Shown here piece by piece: positions 63,599 to 64,000 of a DNA stretch of 64,000 nt. Origin of the DNA: Erythrobacter sp. KY5. Its GTDB lineage: Bacteria > Pseudomonadota > Alphaproteobacteria > Sphingomonadales > Sphingomonadaceae. The position numbers and the translations under genes were made by a program. Under the pieces are notes generated by a model. It saw nothing but the letters and a program-made list of their open reading frames with translations, searched no databases and was not told the origin of the DNA. The first letter of the stretch is position 1. Every line of letters begins with the position of its first letter. The DNA lies in contig NZ_CP021912.1 of assembly GCF_003264115.1 (NCBI RefSeq), forward strand, positions 868,001-932,000, read 5' to 3'.

Positions 63599-64000
63599 GT
63601 GTCTTCTCCTCGCGCAGCATCTGCCGCAGGTTTATCCGCCAGTGCGTATGTCCATCCTGAAGCAGGGCGCGGGTCTTGCTGCTGTCCAGTAACGAGAAAG
63701 CGGGGCGCGCTGCCGGTGTGGGATAGTCGGCGGTGGTGATGGGTGTGATCGGAATGGCCGCGTCGAGAAGGCCGAGCGCGAGCGCCTCTTCCTGGATCGC
63801 GACTGCAAAATCGTACCAGCTAGCGGTGCCGGCATCCGAATGGTGAAACGTGCCACTGGCGTCTTTGCTCAAGAGGCCCCAGATCGTGGCAGCAAGGCCC
63901 GGTGCCCAGGTGGGCGCACCAATCTGGTCGGCAACCACGTTGAGCGCAGGTTTTTCGCACATCAATCGAAGCATCGTTCGAACGAAGTTTGCCCCACCCG
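63591..64000 (-). CDS. rfbD: dTDP-4-dehydrorhamnose reductase, C-terminal part
   Basis: The reverse frame is open to the right edge, so the N-terminal half is missing. About 136 codons are present: GGANFVRTMLRL, VVADQIGAPTWAPGLA, GTFHHSDAGTASWYDFAVAI, PITTADYPTPAARPAFSLLDSSK. This is the C-terminal half of RfbD/RmlD, which reduces the 4-keto group to give dTDP-L-rhamnose. It is followed by rfbB with an 8-nt overlap. Confidence 0.93.
   Translation of the reverse strand, partial: GGANFVRTMLRLMCEKPALNVVADQIGAPTWAPGLAATIWGLLSKDASGTFHHSDAGTASWYDFAVAIQEEALALGLLDAAIPITPITTADYPTPAARPAFSLLDSSKTRALLQDGHTHWRINLRQMLREEKTLG

Overview
The window looks like chromosome of an alphaproteobacterium in the order Sphingomonadales, most likely Erythrobacteraceae (Erythrobacter/Porphyrobacter/Altererythrobacter-like). 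This rests on the moderately high GC content, three large TonB-dependent receptors with CarO/OAR-like plugs, the thiolase/acyl-CoA dehydrogenase set, a fatty-acid hydroxylase of the sphingolipid type, and compact operons with many 4-nt ATGA/GTGA overlaps. It is inferred from protein character, not from any search.

Region 1 (1-6.2 kb) is the transcription/translation cluster: the N-terminal part of a sodium:alanine symporter (reverse), then secE, nusG, a 64-aa Cys-pair protein, a TPR-GT41 (O-GlcNAc-transferase-like) protein, rplK and rplA. The usual secE-nusG-rplK-rplA order is split by about 2.8 kb. A 29-bp tandem repeat duplicates the secE 3' end, and a row of hairpins plus a terminator follows rplA instead of rplJL.

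Region 2 (6.2-24.1 kb) is catabolic and accessory: small membrane proteins, a reverse operon (Baeyer-Villiger-type monooxygenase, CinA-like protein, polysaccharide deacetylase, GNAT), two TonB receptors, a fatty-acid oxidation group (acyl-CoA dehydrogenase, enoyl-CoA hydratase, two thiolases), and a tyrosine-degradation unit (hppD plus VOC proteins) whose promoter carries a striking two-copy operator.

Region 3 (24.1-34.9 kb) looks like peptide use: a 1099-aa TonB receptor, a secreted M14 carboxypeptidase, an ABC ATPase, and an ABC permease fused to an M1 aminopeptidase.

Region 4 (35-64 kb) is one large capsule locus of the ABC-transporter (Kdo-linker) type. It has kpsS, kpsC, kpsM, kpsT, kpsE and a Wza/KpsD-like lipoprotein for linker synthesis and export. 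kdsA, kdsB and kdsD make CMP-Kdo. rfbB and rfbD (partial) make dTDP-rhamnose. There are five glycosyltransferase genes, an LTA-synthase-like phosphoglycerol transferase, two phytanoyl-CoA-dioxygenase-like enzymes, a DUF5672 protein and a 45-aa membrane peptide that fits exactly between two operon genes. An IS5-family element has inserted into the CTAG that formed the overlapping stop codons of two convergent genes, and its target duplication restores both stops.

The most unusual part is 51.5-56.4 kb. A 1168-aa protein combines a GT2 domain, a second domain resembling animal beta-1,4-GalNAc transferases (GT12), a TolB-like beta-propeller and a C-terminal 'NPDV...HYAL.GHLEDR' module. The next glycosyltransferase ends in the same module. 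I suggest that this module recruits capsule glycosyltransferases to a shared site. No tRNA, rRNA, CRISPR array, prophage or replication origin was seen.
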